Below, piece by piece: positions 11,103 through 24,100 of a DNA stretch of 64,000 nt. The notes under the pieces were generated by a model that did not search any database, was not told where the DNA came from, and saw nothing but the letters and a program-made list of their open reading frames with translations. Within the stretch, counting starts at the first letter, position 1, and each line of letters begins with the position of its first letter. This DNA comes from Aureobasidium sp. EXF-3400. Lineage: Eukaryota; Ascomycota; Dothideomycetes; Dothideales; Saccotheciaceae. The stretch covers positions 98,490 through 162,489 of the forward strand of contig SWBL01000079.1 of the NCBI GenBank assembly GCA_024195585.1, written 5' to 3'. The position numbers and the translations under genes are program-made.

Positions 11103-12556
11103 ATGGCATCCACCGCACCCCCCGCCGAGATTGGTATGCCCAATTCTACTGTATATCACAAGCCACGAAAACTCAGAAGCTAATTAATTGCCTTTACGAG
11201 CAGACTACAGTCTTAACAACCCCGACACGTGCGGCCCAACCTCGACCTCGCTATGAACCACCCAAGCTGACCTCGAAATTAGCCTTACCAAGTACAAGAC
11301 CGCCGCTCAGATCTCCCAGAAGGTCCTGGAGGCTGTCACAGGTACATGGCGTGATGCAAACCGACAAAGACCAACGACTGACATGTATTCAAGGATGGTG
11401 CACTGAGGGCGCCAAGATTGTCGAGGTCTGCGAGAAGGGCGACAAGCTCCTCGAGGAGGAGATCGCAAAGGTCTACAAGGGCAAGAAGATCGCAAAGGGT
11501 GTCGCTCACCCCACCACCGTCTCGCCCAGCGCTTTCGTCACCCCCTACACCCCCCTCAAGTCCGACGCTGAGGAGGCCGCCGTCGAGCTCAAGGCTGCCG
11601 AGTGCGTCAAGATCCAGCTCGGTGCTCAGATTGACGGTTTCGGTGCCATTGTCTGCGACTCGATCATTGTTCCCTCTTCCGAGGCCAACGCCAACGGCGA
11701 ACTCGAGGGCCGCCAGGCCGACCTTGTTCTCGCCACTTACTACGCCAACGAGCTCCTTTTGAGAACCATGCTGCCTTCCGGTCTTCTCGCCTCCGGCTCC
11801 GAGGAGGAGATTGCCAAGGCACGTGCACAGAAGCCTTTCAGCCAGGGCAAGATCACCCAGCTCCTTGAGAAGCTCGTCAAGAGCTACGACTGCAACCTCG
11901 TCGAGAACACCACCTGCTGGCAATTCGAGAGAAACGAGATTGAGGGCAAGAAGAAGATCATCTTGGCTCCCGGCGAGGGTGTCAGAGGTGACGGTCTCCC
12001 CGAGGTTGGCGAGGCCTGGGGTGTTGAGATGGGTGTCAGTTTGGGTACCGGTAAGGTCAAGTCGCTCGGCAACCGTGCCACTCTCCACCGCCGCACCACC
12101 ACCACCTACGGCCTGAAGAGACCCAGCTCAAGAGCTACTCTGTCCGAGGTTGTCAAGAAGTTCGGCACTTTCCCCTTCTCCATCCGCCAGCTGGAGGACG
12201 AGCGCGCCGGCAAGGTCGGTGTCGTTGAGTGTGTCCGTGGTGGCGTTCTCCGCCAGTACGAGGTTATTGGTGATAAGGACAACGAGGCTGTCTGCCGTCT
12301 GTTCACCACCGTTGGTAAGTTTGCGTTATATTTATGATAAAGACTGCATTTCCTAACCGTGAGAACAGCCGTCACCAAGAACGGTATCACCCGTCTGAGT
12401 GCTCCTCCTACTCCTGACCTTACCAAGTTCAAGACCGACAAGAAGATCACCGACGAGGAGATTCTTAAGATCCTTGAGCAGCCTCTTGCCAAGGAGTCGA
12501 AGAACAAGAACAAGAAGAAGAAGACCGCCACCAAGGCTGAGACCACCGAGGCATAA
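11103..12556 (+). CDS. EBP1/PA2G4-type protein (Cdb4-like), M24 metallopeptidase fold
   Basis: Homolog of human PA2G4/EBP1 and S. pombe curved DNA-binding protein Cdb4, ribosome-associated relatives of methionine aminopeptidase that lack peptidase activity. Exons are 11103-11133, 11204-11228, 11283-11341, 11394-12314 and 12369-12556, giving 407 residues. The 25-nt second exon (DYSLNNPD) is supported because phases on both sides join to a family-like DYSLNNPDTLTKYKTAAQIS N-terminus. Family features include the GWCTEGAKIVEVCEKGD segment, GKKIAKGVAHPTTVSPS, and a lysine-rich C-terminal tail (KNKNKKKKT) that fits nucleolar/RNA binding. Introns are 70, 54, 52 and 54 bp. Codon use is strongly C-ending, as in highly expressed translation genes. 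Confidence 0.92.
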
Positions 12557-13240
12557 ATTCTCGTCAAGACGCAGAATGACCGAGGACAGAGCTTGTGATG
12601 GAAGCTGAGCAGCCATACTGGAACACGTCCAGTTGTGGAGACGCAGTAGGATGGCATATTACGGCATGAACAGCAGAAGAAGATACGAGTCGGAACTGCT
12701 TACGGTGGAAAGTCAAGGGGGAGAGACACGAAAGGCATGCCAGGCACTAGTCGAAAGCAAATCGTAGTCAAATACGAGAGCCCATACTCAGCTCGAAGCA
12801 ATATTACGCATCACGTCAGACATAAATCAGTAGGCGCGAGAGTAAATAGTCTAAAAGTGAAAGATGATGAGTGACAGTTGAAGGGGCTGATGTTTGGTCA
12901 CCCTTTCACTTTCACCCTTGGCGCACGGCGACGAGATTCCTTGAAGCCACACACCTCGACACGTCAAACACTGTTTCCCGGAGCCTCGAAGAGGAGAGAG
13001 AGCGCAAGTCGACGCGAAGGGCTGGTCCAACAGGAACGAGTGATCTACTGCATCTGGAGAGGGGGATATTACGCGACCAAAAAAAGTCATCAGCGTCAGT
13101 CGCGGCTTCAGCATCCCACGCTTCAGATTCGACGCATCTGCCTCCTTATTCGACACCGCGACTTTGAACAGGCGGCCTCCTGCGCACGCGTATTGCAGAC
13201 AAGAGGCACTTGTTGCCTAGAAAGAGTTATCAACTACAAG
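12557..13240. other. Intergenic: EBP1-like 3' UTR and PHD gene leader
   Basis: No gene is seen. The reading frame of the downstream PHD gene is open from 12878, with an in-frame ATG at 12890, but the upstream part has no domain and looks like leader. ACGCGT occurs near 13177. Confidence 0.45.
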
Positions 13241-16200
13241 ATGGATTCGACGCCATCAACGAGGAGTAAGAATCGCAGTCCCCGTATGCCGCCCACAACA
13301 TCGACCCAAAATCGCAGCGTCGCCCAGCCTCCTGCTATCAATGGCTCCACCATGGACTGGATAGAACCGCCGCTCGCATCGCCCATTCCAAGTTTTGAAG
13401 ATCATGGAGGAGGTCCCTACGGAGTGCTCGAGGATATGCAGGCCCTGGGCAGTCGGCCCACAGCAAAGGTCAGAGCCAGGGTGAAGCCAGACGCTCCTAA
13501 GAAAAGCGCTCTGGGCAAATCTCTTGCCAACCCCATTGCCACTGCATCCAACCAGGCTACGCCAGAAGCAACCCCTGCACCTATGGACCCTCTACCCGAA
13601 CAACCCCTGGTCATTGTTGACGATGAGCGTGATGATGATTACACGCCACGCCCATCCAAGAAGCCCGCCAAACCTCGTCTGTCACGCTCATCTGCCAACC
13701 CCGTCAAGTCGACTGCTTCACCGAAACCCACTACGCCTTCAGTTGCGGCCTCTGAGACCCCCGTGCCTTCTTCCGTTGCTACCCCTGCCGTCACGGCCAC
13801 ACCGACTGCTGCCACTAAGGATGCTATCATGGAAGCCCGAGACAAAGATGCCGCTAGACAACTGGAACTGTTTGACCAGGTCATTCCGCTACCATCGTCA
13901 CCACCACCAGTACAACAAAATCTGTTTAATATTGTAAAAGCCGCCGTCAAGAAATCTATCGAGGTTGGAAATAAGTATCTTGGTCTCGCCATTCAGGAGG
14001 TTTATCTTGAAAGTTTCTCCAAACCAAGGTTGGTAGACCTGCTGCAGGGCATTCTCGACCAGACCTCCACACCTCAAGAAATTCTCATTTTCAGAGAGCA
14101 CATCTCCTTGGCCAAAAAGAAGATAAGGGCTCAAGAACTCGCTGTGAAAAAGAAGAAAGCCGCAAGTGAAGATAAGAAGGTTTCTTCACTGGCTCCTGAA
14201 ATGATTCCGCACCCTTCTATTGAGACTCAAGCGGTTCCGCGAAAACTGAAGATTTCACTCAAGAACTCAGGCAAGAAAGCAACGCAGAGCGTCACCAAGC
14301 CAGCCAAAACGCCAGCCCCTCGCCAACCCACAAACAAGCCGCGCACATCAAGTGTTTCTAGCTCTTCGTCCTTATCTTCGCTCACCAGCATCGAGGAAGA
14401 AATGCCCCTTGCTGAACCATTACAGTCCTCGGCACTTGCAGCTACTCCTGTTATGCTTGCCGCTCCTGCAGAATCTAACGGCGTCAAGCGCTCTTCAATG
14501 GAAGCAGGAAACGACGAAAAAGATCAGGAGTTTCAAGCAAAGAAGCAGAAGCTCGACCAAGAAGTCAACCGTGATGCTCCTATAGAAGAGAGCCATATAC
14601 GGCCAGATCTCCTGGCCATGTCCAGCGCGCACCAAAATCTGATTGTCCCGCCCGTGCAACTCACTGCCAACGGTGCTCACAGTAGAGACCTCCTAGTTGG
14701 TGGAGTGTCACCTTTGACTGACATGTCATCGTCGCTCTCGTCTGCATCTCACGACAATACGCCCAAGAGAGCTTCCATGCCTGCCAAGATACTGAAAAAG
14801 AAAGCTAAAACCAAGCACTCGTAAGTGGCAACCGCTAAGAGAATATGCGCAGTAGACAAATCGGCGTCTCTCTCTCGATGAAGATGAGTATATGATGCTA
14901 ACTGTTGTTGTGCACAAAGGCCTGTCAAAAAGCAAGCGCCTGGGCAAAGTCCTGACGAGGACGGAACAAGCCGTAGGGCCAGCCCCAGCGGTCCTGATGT
15001 GAACGAAGAGGTACAGACTCCTTGCTATCATTCCTTCCCAGCAAACTCGAATCCATCGTCTGCTCATGCAAAAGATGCCTTCGCTGGTTGTATTTGATTC
15101 ACATACATCATGCCAGCGCTCTGCGAAAAACTTTTACTGACACCCCCATTCCAGTCTGACAACAACGACTTCTGCACAGCTTGCAACACCAGCGGATTCC
15201 TTCTTTGCTGTGACGGCTGCGACAGTTCGTTCCATCTCCACTGTCTTGATCCTCCTCTAAGTCAAAACGCACCTGAACTGAACGAAGCTTGGTACTGTTT
15301 CGGCTGTACCGCAAAGCGCGCACAGCCTCAGAGACAGTCCCGTGGTCTCTTTTCTGCTTTGCTACTCAACCTTGAGAAGCGTAATCCATCAAACTTTATG
15401 CTCCCACAGGACATTCGCGAATACTTTGATGGTGTCGCAACCGCTAAAGACGGCAAGTTCGTAGAACAGCTTGCTACAAAAACTCGGTAAGTCGATCGAT
15501 ATACATGCGCACTAGAGTTGCACCACCACAAGTGCTTTTCGAGTGAATTTCATGGATCAGCAATGCAACACAGATTACTGACCAGTATGCTTAACAGAAG
15601 AGGAGCCGGGTACGAAGAGCTGCCTGACCACTTCAAGACAAAGGATGCCAAAGGGCAAGCTATTCTATGCTACAATTGTTCGCTCTCGTCTCTTGGTCGG
15701 CGCGAGATTATCACCTGCGATCAGTGTAGTGCACATTGGCACCTCGATTGTCTCGACCCGCCACTTGCAAATGCCCCCTACCGTGACCACACTGGCAGAA
15801 AGATTCGCGACTGGCTCTGCCCTCTTCATGCTGACCATGTGCTTCGCCAGATGGAAGTGCCTCGTTTGGCTGACAGACAGTTCCAAAGAGAGCGAAGAGT
15901 AAACATGCGCAGACCCCGTTCTGCAAAGGTTGTCGACACTGCTCTCAGTCGCGGCTTCATCAACGATGGCGTGATCGAGATAGCCAATGACTCAAGTGAG
16001 GACGAGTCCGAGTTCGAGGAGATCGAAGTCGCTAGTACTGTTTATCGTCTTCCTGAGAAGGGTATCAAACTCGATTTCATTGACAGAGTCAGACGGTGAG
16101 TACCTGTATATCTTTTTGATACCACCTCCTCTAACAGTCCCGCAGAAGCCGAGCCGCCGAACAGTACTACAACGATCGCCAGACATACTCTCAACCCAGC

Positions 16201-16616
16201 AAGAAGAGAAAGGTCTCGGACCCCAACGAAAAGGACAGCTTCTTCCGCCGCTCATTCGCAGAGCAACGCACTGCTCTCGACCTGGTTGGTCTTGCCAATC
16301 AGCAAGCCGATCTGGACTTCAATGGAGATCAGGTCAGCAGCCTGCTCACAACTCTTATTGTAAGTCCTACTACCCTCAACCACTTTTCGATGCATGTGAC
16401 TGATTATATTACCAACAGGCCGAAGCGCCAGCCGATGTGGTTGAGCAAATGATCGAAGCGGAGAAGGTTGCCAAAATATCATCTGATACAACGGGTCCAC
16501 CGTCACCTCCAGCATCAGACCAACATGCAGAGCAAAGCGTGGCACAGCAACGCAAGAGCTTGGAGCTTCTTCAGACACTTATTGCTCGAAAGCTTGCCAC
16601 CTTGCCAGATCAATGA
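13241..16616 (+). CDS. Double PHD-finger protein, Rco1-like (Rpd3S-type histone deacetylase subunit)
   Basis: Likely chromatin-reading subunit of an Rpd3S/Clr6-II-type deacetylase. Exons are 13241-14820, 14920-15010, 15155-15486, 15598-16095, 16146-16359 and 16419-16616, giving 970 residues. The N-terminal 550 residues are basic, Pro/Ser/Ala-rich and probably disordered. PHD1 starts near residue 562 (NDFCTACNTSGFLLCCDGC, then FHLHCLDPPL). An LFSALLLNLEKRNPSNF segment follows, matching the region between the two fingers in Rco1 that contacts Sin3. PHD2 begins near residue 692 (CYNC, REIITCDQCSAHWHLDCLDPPL). The C-terminus has an acidic patch and a helical tail. The Rco1 assignment rests on the PHD-spacer-PHD order. 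ATG 12890 is an alternative, less likely start. Confidence 0.85.
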
Positions 16617-17301
16617 TCAATTCGCATTCTGAGCCGGACAAGCATCATTTACTTACTGACAGTTTATCTACGCGCATGGATGTTGCTTCCAGAATAGGAG
16701 CAAATCGCCCATGACTTTGTGCGAGCAGTGGGTTCAAGACAGATATGAGCCATCAAGCTCGTTCTTGGGTGGTACTTTGCTCACAAAGCTCTGGTACCAA
16801 TCCCGGCGCAGTGATATCAAGTTTCTCTTTTCTCATTATTGCGGCATGGTTGGTCAGGGGAAAGCGGCAAATCAAAACGATTGTACTATAGCTAGTAATT
16901 TTCTCATTGGAAGGTGCGCAACACAATACATGCGTTCTTCCCCTTGCTACTCCACGATTGTCTATCTCATCTTGTGTCTGATGGAAAGCGCGTCGATGTC
17001 TACTGCGATGCTTGTGATTTCCTTCTAGGGTCTTCCTTTCTGTCTCTGGTTACTATTACCGTGGTCATCATCCTCGCGTCTAGTTGGCTCCACATCACTG
17101 TGAACCTTCATTATGAGGCCATATAAAGACAGACCCTTCCCAAGGTAGCAATCGTATGTAGTTCGAAGGAGCAAAATTGCGCTCTGACGGTCAACAAATA
17201 TTGATTTTGCATTGCTCTACTCCTACTCTGCTTTGGTTTCAGTCTCTGGAGACACAAGACTCTCAAGTCCACCCTTGCACAACATCCACTCGTCACAAAT
17301 C
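16617..17301. other. Intergenic between convergent genes
   Basis: Holds the 3' flanks of the PHD gene (+) and the aquaglyceroporin gene (-). Only short ORFs without codon bias are present. Nothing else is seen. Confidence 0.5.
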
Positions 17302-18577
17302 TCAATTGTGACCCGTCTCCGCCGCCAACGAAAACCCAGTCTCCATTTTGCTTCCAGAATTCAACGTCGACCCATTCGACCCCAAACTAAACACCTTGTG
17401 CATATTCGTGGGGCTCATCGGACTCTGTCTACTAATATTACTCTTCACCAAATGTAAATTCAACCCTTCCTCTCCATCTTCATGGAACGCAGCTCCTTTA
17501 CCGATTTTCTGCAGACTGTCACGCATGAGTATCTCATAGTAGCAAGTTGCAAACAGAGTAGCTGGCACGTTAACCAAGATAGAAATCCAAGAGTAGGAGT
17601 GGTAGGAGAAGGCTTCTCGGCCGAAGAAAATGGCGGCCACGATGCGGGTGCCGAGGTCACGAGCGAGGTTTGTGGAGATGGTGATGTCGGCGAAACCCCA
17701 GACCATTACTGAGTAGACCAAGCCGATTGCCCAGGGAGCCACTTGAGGAGAAATAAATGGGTTGGCGGGGTCCAGGCAAGCCCAGAGCACAATACCGATG
17801 TAGGAGTCGACGAAGAATTCGATGAAGAAGAGGTAGCCGAGGTTTGTTTGCTTGGGTCCTGGGAAGGAGCAGAAGATACTGGCGGGACCGCCGCTGAATA
17901 CTGTGCCTTTGCCGGCGGCGATGGTGGTTGCAGAAAACGCGGCGATTTGCTCGTGGTATTGGCCGTAGACGAAAAGACCGGCTATGAAGGCACCGAAGAT
18001 TTGAGAAAAGATGTAGTAGGGCACTTTCTTCCAGGGAAATCCTTGCCAGGTAGCGAAACATATTGTCATGGCGGGATTGAAGTGGCTGTAGACACGTAAG
18101 AGGGAGATCTCTGGTGATGCTTGGACAAATAAACTTACCCTCCGGATGTTGAACCACAAGTGATGATGGCAAAGGCAATGCCAAAGCCGAAAGCAAGACC
18201 AACCTCAAGCAGACTTCCAATCGCAGCATTTTCCGCACCGAGGGTAAAGGAAGCCGTTGCGGCGATACCAGGATACACATAGAAGAAAACACCAGTGCTA
18301 TAAATCAAGTTAGCATCAAGACATCCATCTAGTTTGTGGTGATCGTGGTCGCGTACGCTTCAGCCATCATCTCGCGAAGCCATCTTGGTCTTGCTCGCTC
18401 AAAGTCGAGCTTGCGCTGAGAGACAGCCTTGGTGGAAACAACGTGACGCTCGTAATGTTTTTGTATAGCCTTTGGGAGAGGTCAGGATCGATCGAGGTTA
18501 AAGTAATAAGCAAGATATACCTCTGTTGCACCCAACTCAAGGTCGTTCGTGTGTAATCTCTGTATGTGATCTGACAT
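17302..18577 (-). CDS. Aquaglyceroporin (MIP family)
   Basis: Plasma-membrane channel for glycerol and possibly water. Exons on the minus strand are 18577-18521, 18469-18357, 18297-18139 and 18085-17302, giving 370 residues. The first pore motif is HFNPA (residues 111-115). The second reads NLARD (249-253) instead of NPARD; the Arg of the selectivity filter is kept, and the Asp after it is the usual marker of glycerol facilitators. About six hydrophobic segments lie between residues 57 and 285. The cytoplasmic N-terminus is about 55 residues and the C-terminus about 75, rich in Ser/Asn/Gly. An NLA second motif also occurs in yeast Fps1, but the long Fps1 regulatory extensions are absent. The second intron starts with the less usual donor GTACGC. 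Confidence 0.9.
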
Positions 18578-19866
18578 GATTGCTATATGGACTTTTGGAG
18601 AGATGCAGAGATGCGATGATCTCTACAACGAAGGGATGCATAACCTCATATACCCTGCCCATGCCGAGGTTACCAGTGACCGATAATTGCTTCATCTCGC
18701 GGAAAGAAGTGCTAGGTAAACGCCCTCGAATGATTGAGACATGCCAGACGGATCTGACGGCTGTCTACCTGCCGTATTTGCCTCACCAGGATCAATATAC
18801 TCCTGCATGTACGAGTAACGCGGCTTGCGATGTCCTCTTCCGGGGTCTCCAGATCGACACTGAGCATCTGCCGTTAGGGTTAGATGACACGATACCAGAT
18901 CCACGGTATACATACACATACAGAAAAGCATGGGTAAAGAGCCACGCTGTCTGAGCATGGCTTGCAGCATCTTGTGTGAACTCTCCTGAGTAGGAAAAGT
19001 TTGGACAAGAGCCGCAAATTAATCAAAGAAACAAGCTCATCAGAGGACATGACAAGCATCAGGCTTGACTGTCAAGCACGCCGACAGGTCTGCATCCGGC
19101 TAAGCTCGTCACATGGCTTGCGTAGGTGGAAAGAGGGGGACCGGTAGGGCCTGTGGGGATTCGCTGTAACCATTGTCACCGGCATGGAGTCGTTGTAGGA
19201 TGCCGCGGTTTGCGGCTCAAGTCATTAAACCATTTAGTACTTGACATGATGTATCGCAAACGGACGGTTCGACGGAATTATTTCCACTCCAGATGATGTG
19301 CAATGATTGTCGTGATGTATGGGGCCCCGCGCGATGCGGGGTACATCGTGGGGTCGCATCTGGTTCCGGCTACGGAGACTCGAAGATCCGGCTCTGTACA
19401 ACACCAGGTGCGAGACTTGTAGGTCAGTGCTAGTTAGTCATCAATCAGCCCACTCCGGCTGAGGCTTGACGATAATGTGTTTGGTCAAGTCTGATTGTCG
19501 TCTTTCGATGGCCTCGATATCGACACTCCCATCGGATCGTACCTGCTTACCACTCTTACTTCTACCCCATCCTTGCGGAGTACCTCGGAATACGTTCACT
19601 TCAAGCGATTGGCTTGAGAGCGGTTACAGCGATCATGTAACTCACATCTGAGATACTGACTGACAACATGTAGGGTTCAGGGTAGAAAGAGTATTTTGTT
19701 AGCATATGTATCTGTTAAGGGGGTGGGTATCTTGTGTAAAGAAGCAACGTCGTAATCATATCATAAGCCATGGGTATTGTTCAGCAAGTCCTGTAATAGT
19801 GCGAACAGGCCAATCATCGTTCTTGCTCGTCGTTCTTGTTGATGTTGGTTGGCGGACAATCCAGAT
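18578..19866. other. Intergenic: aquaglyceroporin promoter and PC4 3' flank
   Basis: No gene is supported. It contains a GC-rich hairpin, CCCCGC-GCGAT-GCGGGG at 19325-19341. The 124-residue ORF at 18580-18954 starts at the aquaporin promoter and has no family signature. Confidence 0.45.
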
Positions 19867-20570
19867 TTATTCCTCCTCGTCGCTGGTAGCCTCATGGTTC
19901 TTCTTCTCGTACTTGAACCTGTCAAGCTTGCTCGTAGACGGAGCGGTGTTGGCCTCTGGTTCGGAATCAGCTTGCTCTGGCTCGGTTTCATCTGGCTCCA
20001 ATTTGAAAGGTTTGGCTGATGAAGTCTTGGTGACTTCGTCCTCGGCATAGTTTGGACGAGGAAGATTCTGGCCTTGGGACTTCAAAGCTGCTTCAACCTC
20101 AGGCAGGATCTCGAGGAAAGCCGAGAACTGTTCGAGAGAAAGCGAAATGCCCTGAGCAGCTTAGTAGATCACACATGATGGCGAGAATGTGAGTAGCGAC
20201 CGACCTTCTTTCCCGGAAGCGACTTGCCATCCTTTTCGTAGTACTCGCGAATGTTGACCTGTAGTTCTCAATGAGAATCCTGAATGCTCCGAACCATGCT
20301 GCAGAGACGGGAACTCACCAGGTGCATTTTCTTGTACTCTGACAAGGTCACGCGACGCTTTCCGGAGAGCTGAACGTTGGTCAGTATCTCATGATACTAA
20401 GAGTGGTCCAAAGGCTTTACCTCCCAATAGGGATTATCATCCTCATCAAGTTGCTTGTCTTTGGAGATTGCGGTTTTGGCACGCTTGGACTGGGGAGCGT
20501 CTTCGACGAAACCACCATCGGCATCGTAGTCATCAGCCTTGCTGGCACGCTTCTTGGATTTGGGAGGCAT
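19867..20570 (-). CDS. SUB1: Transcriptional coactivator PC4/Sub1
   Basis: Single-strand DNA-binding coactivator of RNA polymerase II that also acts in DNA repair. Exons on the minus strand are 20570-20421, 20369-20319, 20258-20205 and 20151-19867, giving 179 residues. The N-terminus is a basic, nuclear-localisation-like stretch (PPKSKKRASK). The PC4 fold lies at about residues 47-105, with NPYWELSGKRRVTLSEYKK, then VNIREYYEKDGK and LPGKKGISLSLEQF, joined precisely by three introns (51, 60 and 53 bp). The C-terminal 70 residues are acidic and Ser/Thr-rich, longer than in human PC4 and more like fungal Sub1. The third intron uses the weak donor GTCGGT, chosen because it keeps the KKGISL motif intact. 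Confidence 0.92.
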
Positions 20571-21134
20571 ATCTGGATGTGATGTTTATGCAATTGGAAT
20601 CACGCAGTTGGAAAGACGTGAACGGGGAGACGTGCACAAACGCGTGCATGTCATCAGAGCCAAGACTCGCTTTGGGAGGCAGGAGCACTTCTATCAAGAC
20701 GTGCGCAACCTCATTATCAGGATTCTGTTTGCTACTACTAGAGAACTACCTAGTAAGCTCTGAGCTATATATGAACAAGTATGTACTTGGGTTACTGTAG
20801 TCATAGTAAATAGGCAGTGGTAGATGAAGGCTCAGACACGAGCTTGGCGGACTGAAACAGATTCCGGCGGACTGTGACGTGGGCGGCGGAACCTCCGGCA
20901 GTCACATGTTGAAACAGCATCGAGTCGGAGCCCTAGGCATGCAAGTTGGAAGTCTAGGTTCACGACGTTTCCGAGCACCCGAGACAGCAGACAACAGACG
21001 ACAACAGCGAGAGAGTCGGTCGAAGCAGACATCGTTACGCGACGGCAGCATCTGACCAAGCTCGACAAGGAAAGCTGTGGGCGCATTTCGCATCCCGCAT
21101 CCGACATTGCCATGATCCAGCAACTACCGATTGA
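20571..21134. promoter_or_regulatory. Divergent promoter, SUB1 (-) / VRL1-like (+)
   Basis: 564 bp. TGACGTG occurs near 20875. No other recognisable signal or gene is seen; short ORFs here read into both flanking genes. Confidence 0.4.
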
Positions 21135-24100
21135 ATGCACCCTCTAAACCCCTTCCTGCGGGCCTTCTTCAGAAGCACCCTCCCCTCGCAGTGTCTGCCC
21201 GTAAACCACCACATCCTCCTGGTTCCGACAACAGAATCGCTATTCCAGGGCCGCGACCGCGAGACGACTGCGCCCTATGCCGACCTTGCCGTCTCTGAAG
21301 AATTTCTCTCCAGCCATGTCATTCGCATACCTGGAGGTGTGCCTCCTGGAAGCACGTCAAAAGATGGAGGAAACATCAGGGAATCCAAAAACAAGGCCAA
21401 GCAGTATAACACACTCAACGGTAGGACTGTAGTCGTCAAGGATACCTACGTCTACAGTAACAAAGGTTCGTATAGCCACCTACTGTCCGACCACCCTGCT
21501 GACAAGACCGCAAAGGCTTCAAGAGCTTGACCCAGGCTCAACTATTGACCGATGCTCTGTTCTGTCCCGACATGCCCGAAGCCCAACAATGGCTCGTCTA
21601 CTACATCTCAAGACCCCTGGTAGGTTCATACGACTCGCTTCGCATCATACCTGCGACTATTAGGACCGCCGCACAACGCGCCGCAGACAAACCGAAGCCT
21701 GCTATTCCCTCGGCCTCGGATGTGAAAAAGAAGGACATTGCTTCATTTACAGAACTCCTGACTGCATTCCCCTTGATCGCTCGCCAGCTGCAGAATGGTC
21801 TGGATAGAACTCTCAAGGAATTTGCCGCTCAGTTTGACGGCCCTGTGCCCAACAAATCGTCGCGAGCGCCCTCAGTGAGCTCGCAAAGATCCGATTACTC
21901 TTCCACTTCTCTGGAGAACTCATTGGCCTCGCTTAGGTCCTCGGTGTCTGGAAGCGACAGCAGTATCCGTCTTTCATCATTGGCCATTGAACCGGAAGAG
22001 GACTCTATGCGCTTTGCGCTTGAAAGTGCGACCACCGCTGCTATAGATCTTTTCCAAGGAGTCGACAGACAGCAACTATCTCTTCTTGGTGCTACGACCG
22101 ACTTGTCAGGACCGGTAGTCGAGCGCATGATCGAACGCCATATTGCTGAGCAACTGCATGAACAAATCCTGTTTCCCCGGATTTGCAACATACGCCGATC
22201 AGAAGATCTCGAGCTCGAACACCGTCTGCGGAAAATGGCCAACATCGATATTGCTCAAGTCGGCATACCCATAGAGGACGGCATGAGAGGAAAGCGAGAT
22301 ATGGCGATCCGGATCGATAGGGCTGTAGGCGTTTTCAAGAAGATGGGCGTAGCCAGTAGTCCGCAAGAGATGATTGAGATCCTGCTAGAAACAACGAAAA
22401 CTGTCACCGCGACCACATCCAACACCACAGGACAGCCAGGAACGTGGCCGGATGGTACAACCGAGAAACCGAACATCGCCATGACAATTAATGCCGATGT
22501 ACTGGTCTCTATGCTTCTAATCGTTGTTATAAGAAGCTCTGTCCGTTATATGCACGCCAGATTGTCATACATGAGACATTTCGTCTTCATCGATGATGTG
22601 GACAGTGGAGAGATGGGTTATGTGCTAAGCACTTTCGAGGCTGTACTGGTTTACCTATCGCGAGACTCGGATGCCTTACGAATTGCTGCAAGGAAGAACG
22701 CACGATTGTGGAAAGCAACAAGAAATGGAAACACATCAGAATTGCGGACTATGCTTCAACCAGGCGATCCTTGGAATGCAGGCAGTCAAGTTATAGAAGA
22801 AGCACCATCATTCGACGACAGCTTCAGGGACCCAGATGCTTCCAGCCTTAGTTCAAGGCTGACAAATGTAAACATTGAACGGCAAAATCAGTCAATGCCT
22901 GACGGTGATTTTGCCGCCGTGGGTGGATCTTTGGCTCACGTTTTCCCTTTTCAAAAGCCACCGACACCACCGCCGGAAGTCAGTCAGCCGAAGCGGAAGC
23001 GCGTCACTATGGCCAGCTTCCGCAGTGCATCTGTTTCATCTGGGTATTCATCTCCATCTCGTTCTAGATCCAAGAGCATCGATTCCACAGTGAGTACTGC
23101 CTCGGCAGGCGATAGCTCCCTCGATAAGATCTCGCAATCACAAGGACTTGGTGGAGACTCGATCTTGATGATGGCCATTGAGAATGGACAGCTTGCATCT
23201 CTAGAGTACTTGCTGACTCTGGATCAATACTTCCCTATCGAATTCATTCTAGAGGACTGTAACAACGAGGGGGTGTCTTTGCTTGTCGCTGCTGTACAGG
23301 GCGATGACAAGAACCTGACAAATTCCTTACTCAATCACATCATCCGAAACGCTCCTTCTGACAATACTTTAAGATCTTATTTTGCTCGTCAAGACAGCAA
23401 AGGAAGAACCTTTGCTCACTATTTGTTCAACCAACCACATCTGATGGAGACGGTTGGAGAGATGTTGCCATGGCAGCTCAAAGACAAGAATGGTCAAACA
23501 CCATTGTTTGCTCTATGCAGGTCCTACGATCATCAGGAGTATCGATGGATGGTCGAAACTGCATTGACTCTTGCCACAGATACTCAACCAGACCGAGAGC
23601 CACTTCACCTTGCTGATCACATAGACAACAAGGGGAACACTCTACTACACATCGTCAACGACCCTCATGTAACGTCGTGGCTCCTTCGTCATTGCGATTC
23701 GGATGTGAATGCAGCAAACGACAAACGGTTCACACCGCTGATGATGGCGAGCAAATACGGTAGACTTGACTTGGTTCGAACATTCTTCGGCGACGCTCGA
23801 GTGGATCTACAAATCAAGGACATCAGAGGTCTGACAGCTGTTGAGCTGGCCAAGGACGATGAAGTCAGAAATCGAATCGACGATCTGGTGTTGCTGTCCA
23901 CACGGCCTGCAGCGGATGGAAGAATCACTTCTGTCGTTCGGTCATTCTTTGTAGAGGATGCAACTGTTCGGCTAGTCCTGAAATCCGGAGGTCCGAATCC
24001 AAATGGAACAATCACAGTCACTACCTGTCGTCGCTCTGTCGCTGACTTTGAGCATCTCGCAAAGTGGCTCTCGATTGAGCAACCAGCCTCCTGGATACCG

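Noticed and set aside
11336..12088. 250-residue ORF antisense to the EBP1-like gene
   Set aside because: Leu/Gly/Asp-rich shadow of a strongly C-ending coding exon; no domain.
12878..13240. Possible 121-residue N-terminal extension of the PHD protein
   Set aside because: Open frame but without family features; ATG 13241 directly precedes the typical basic low-complexity start.
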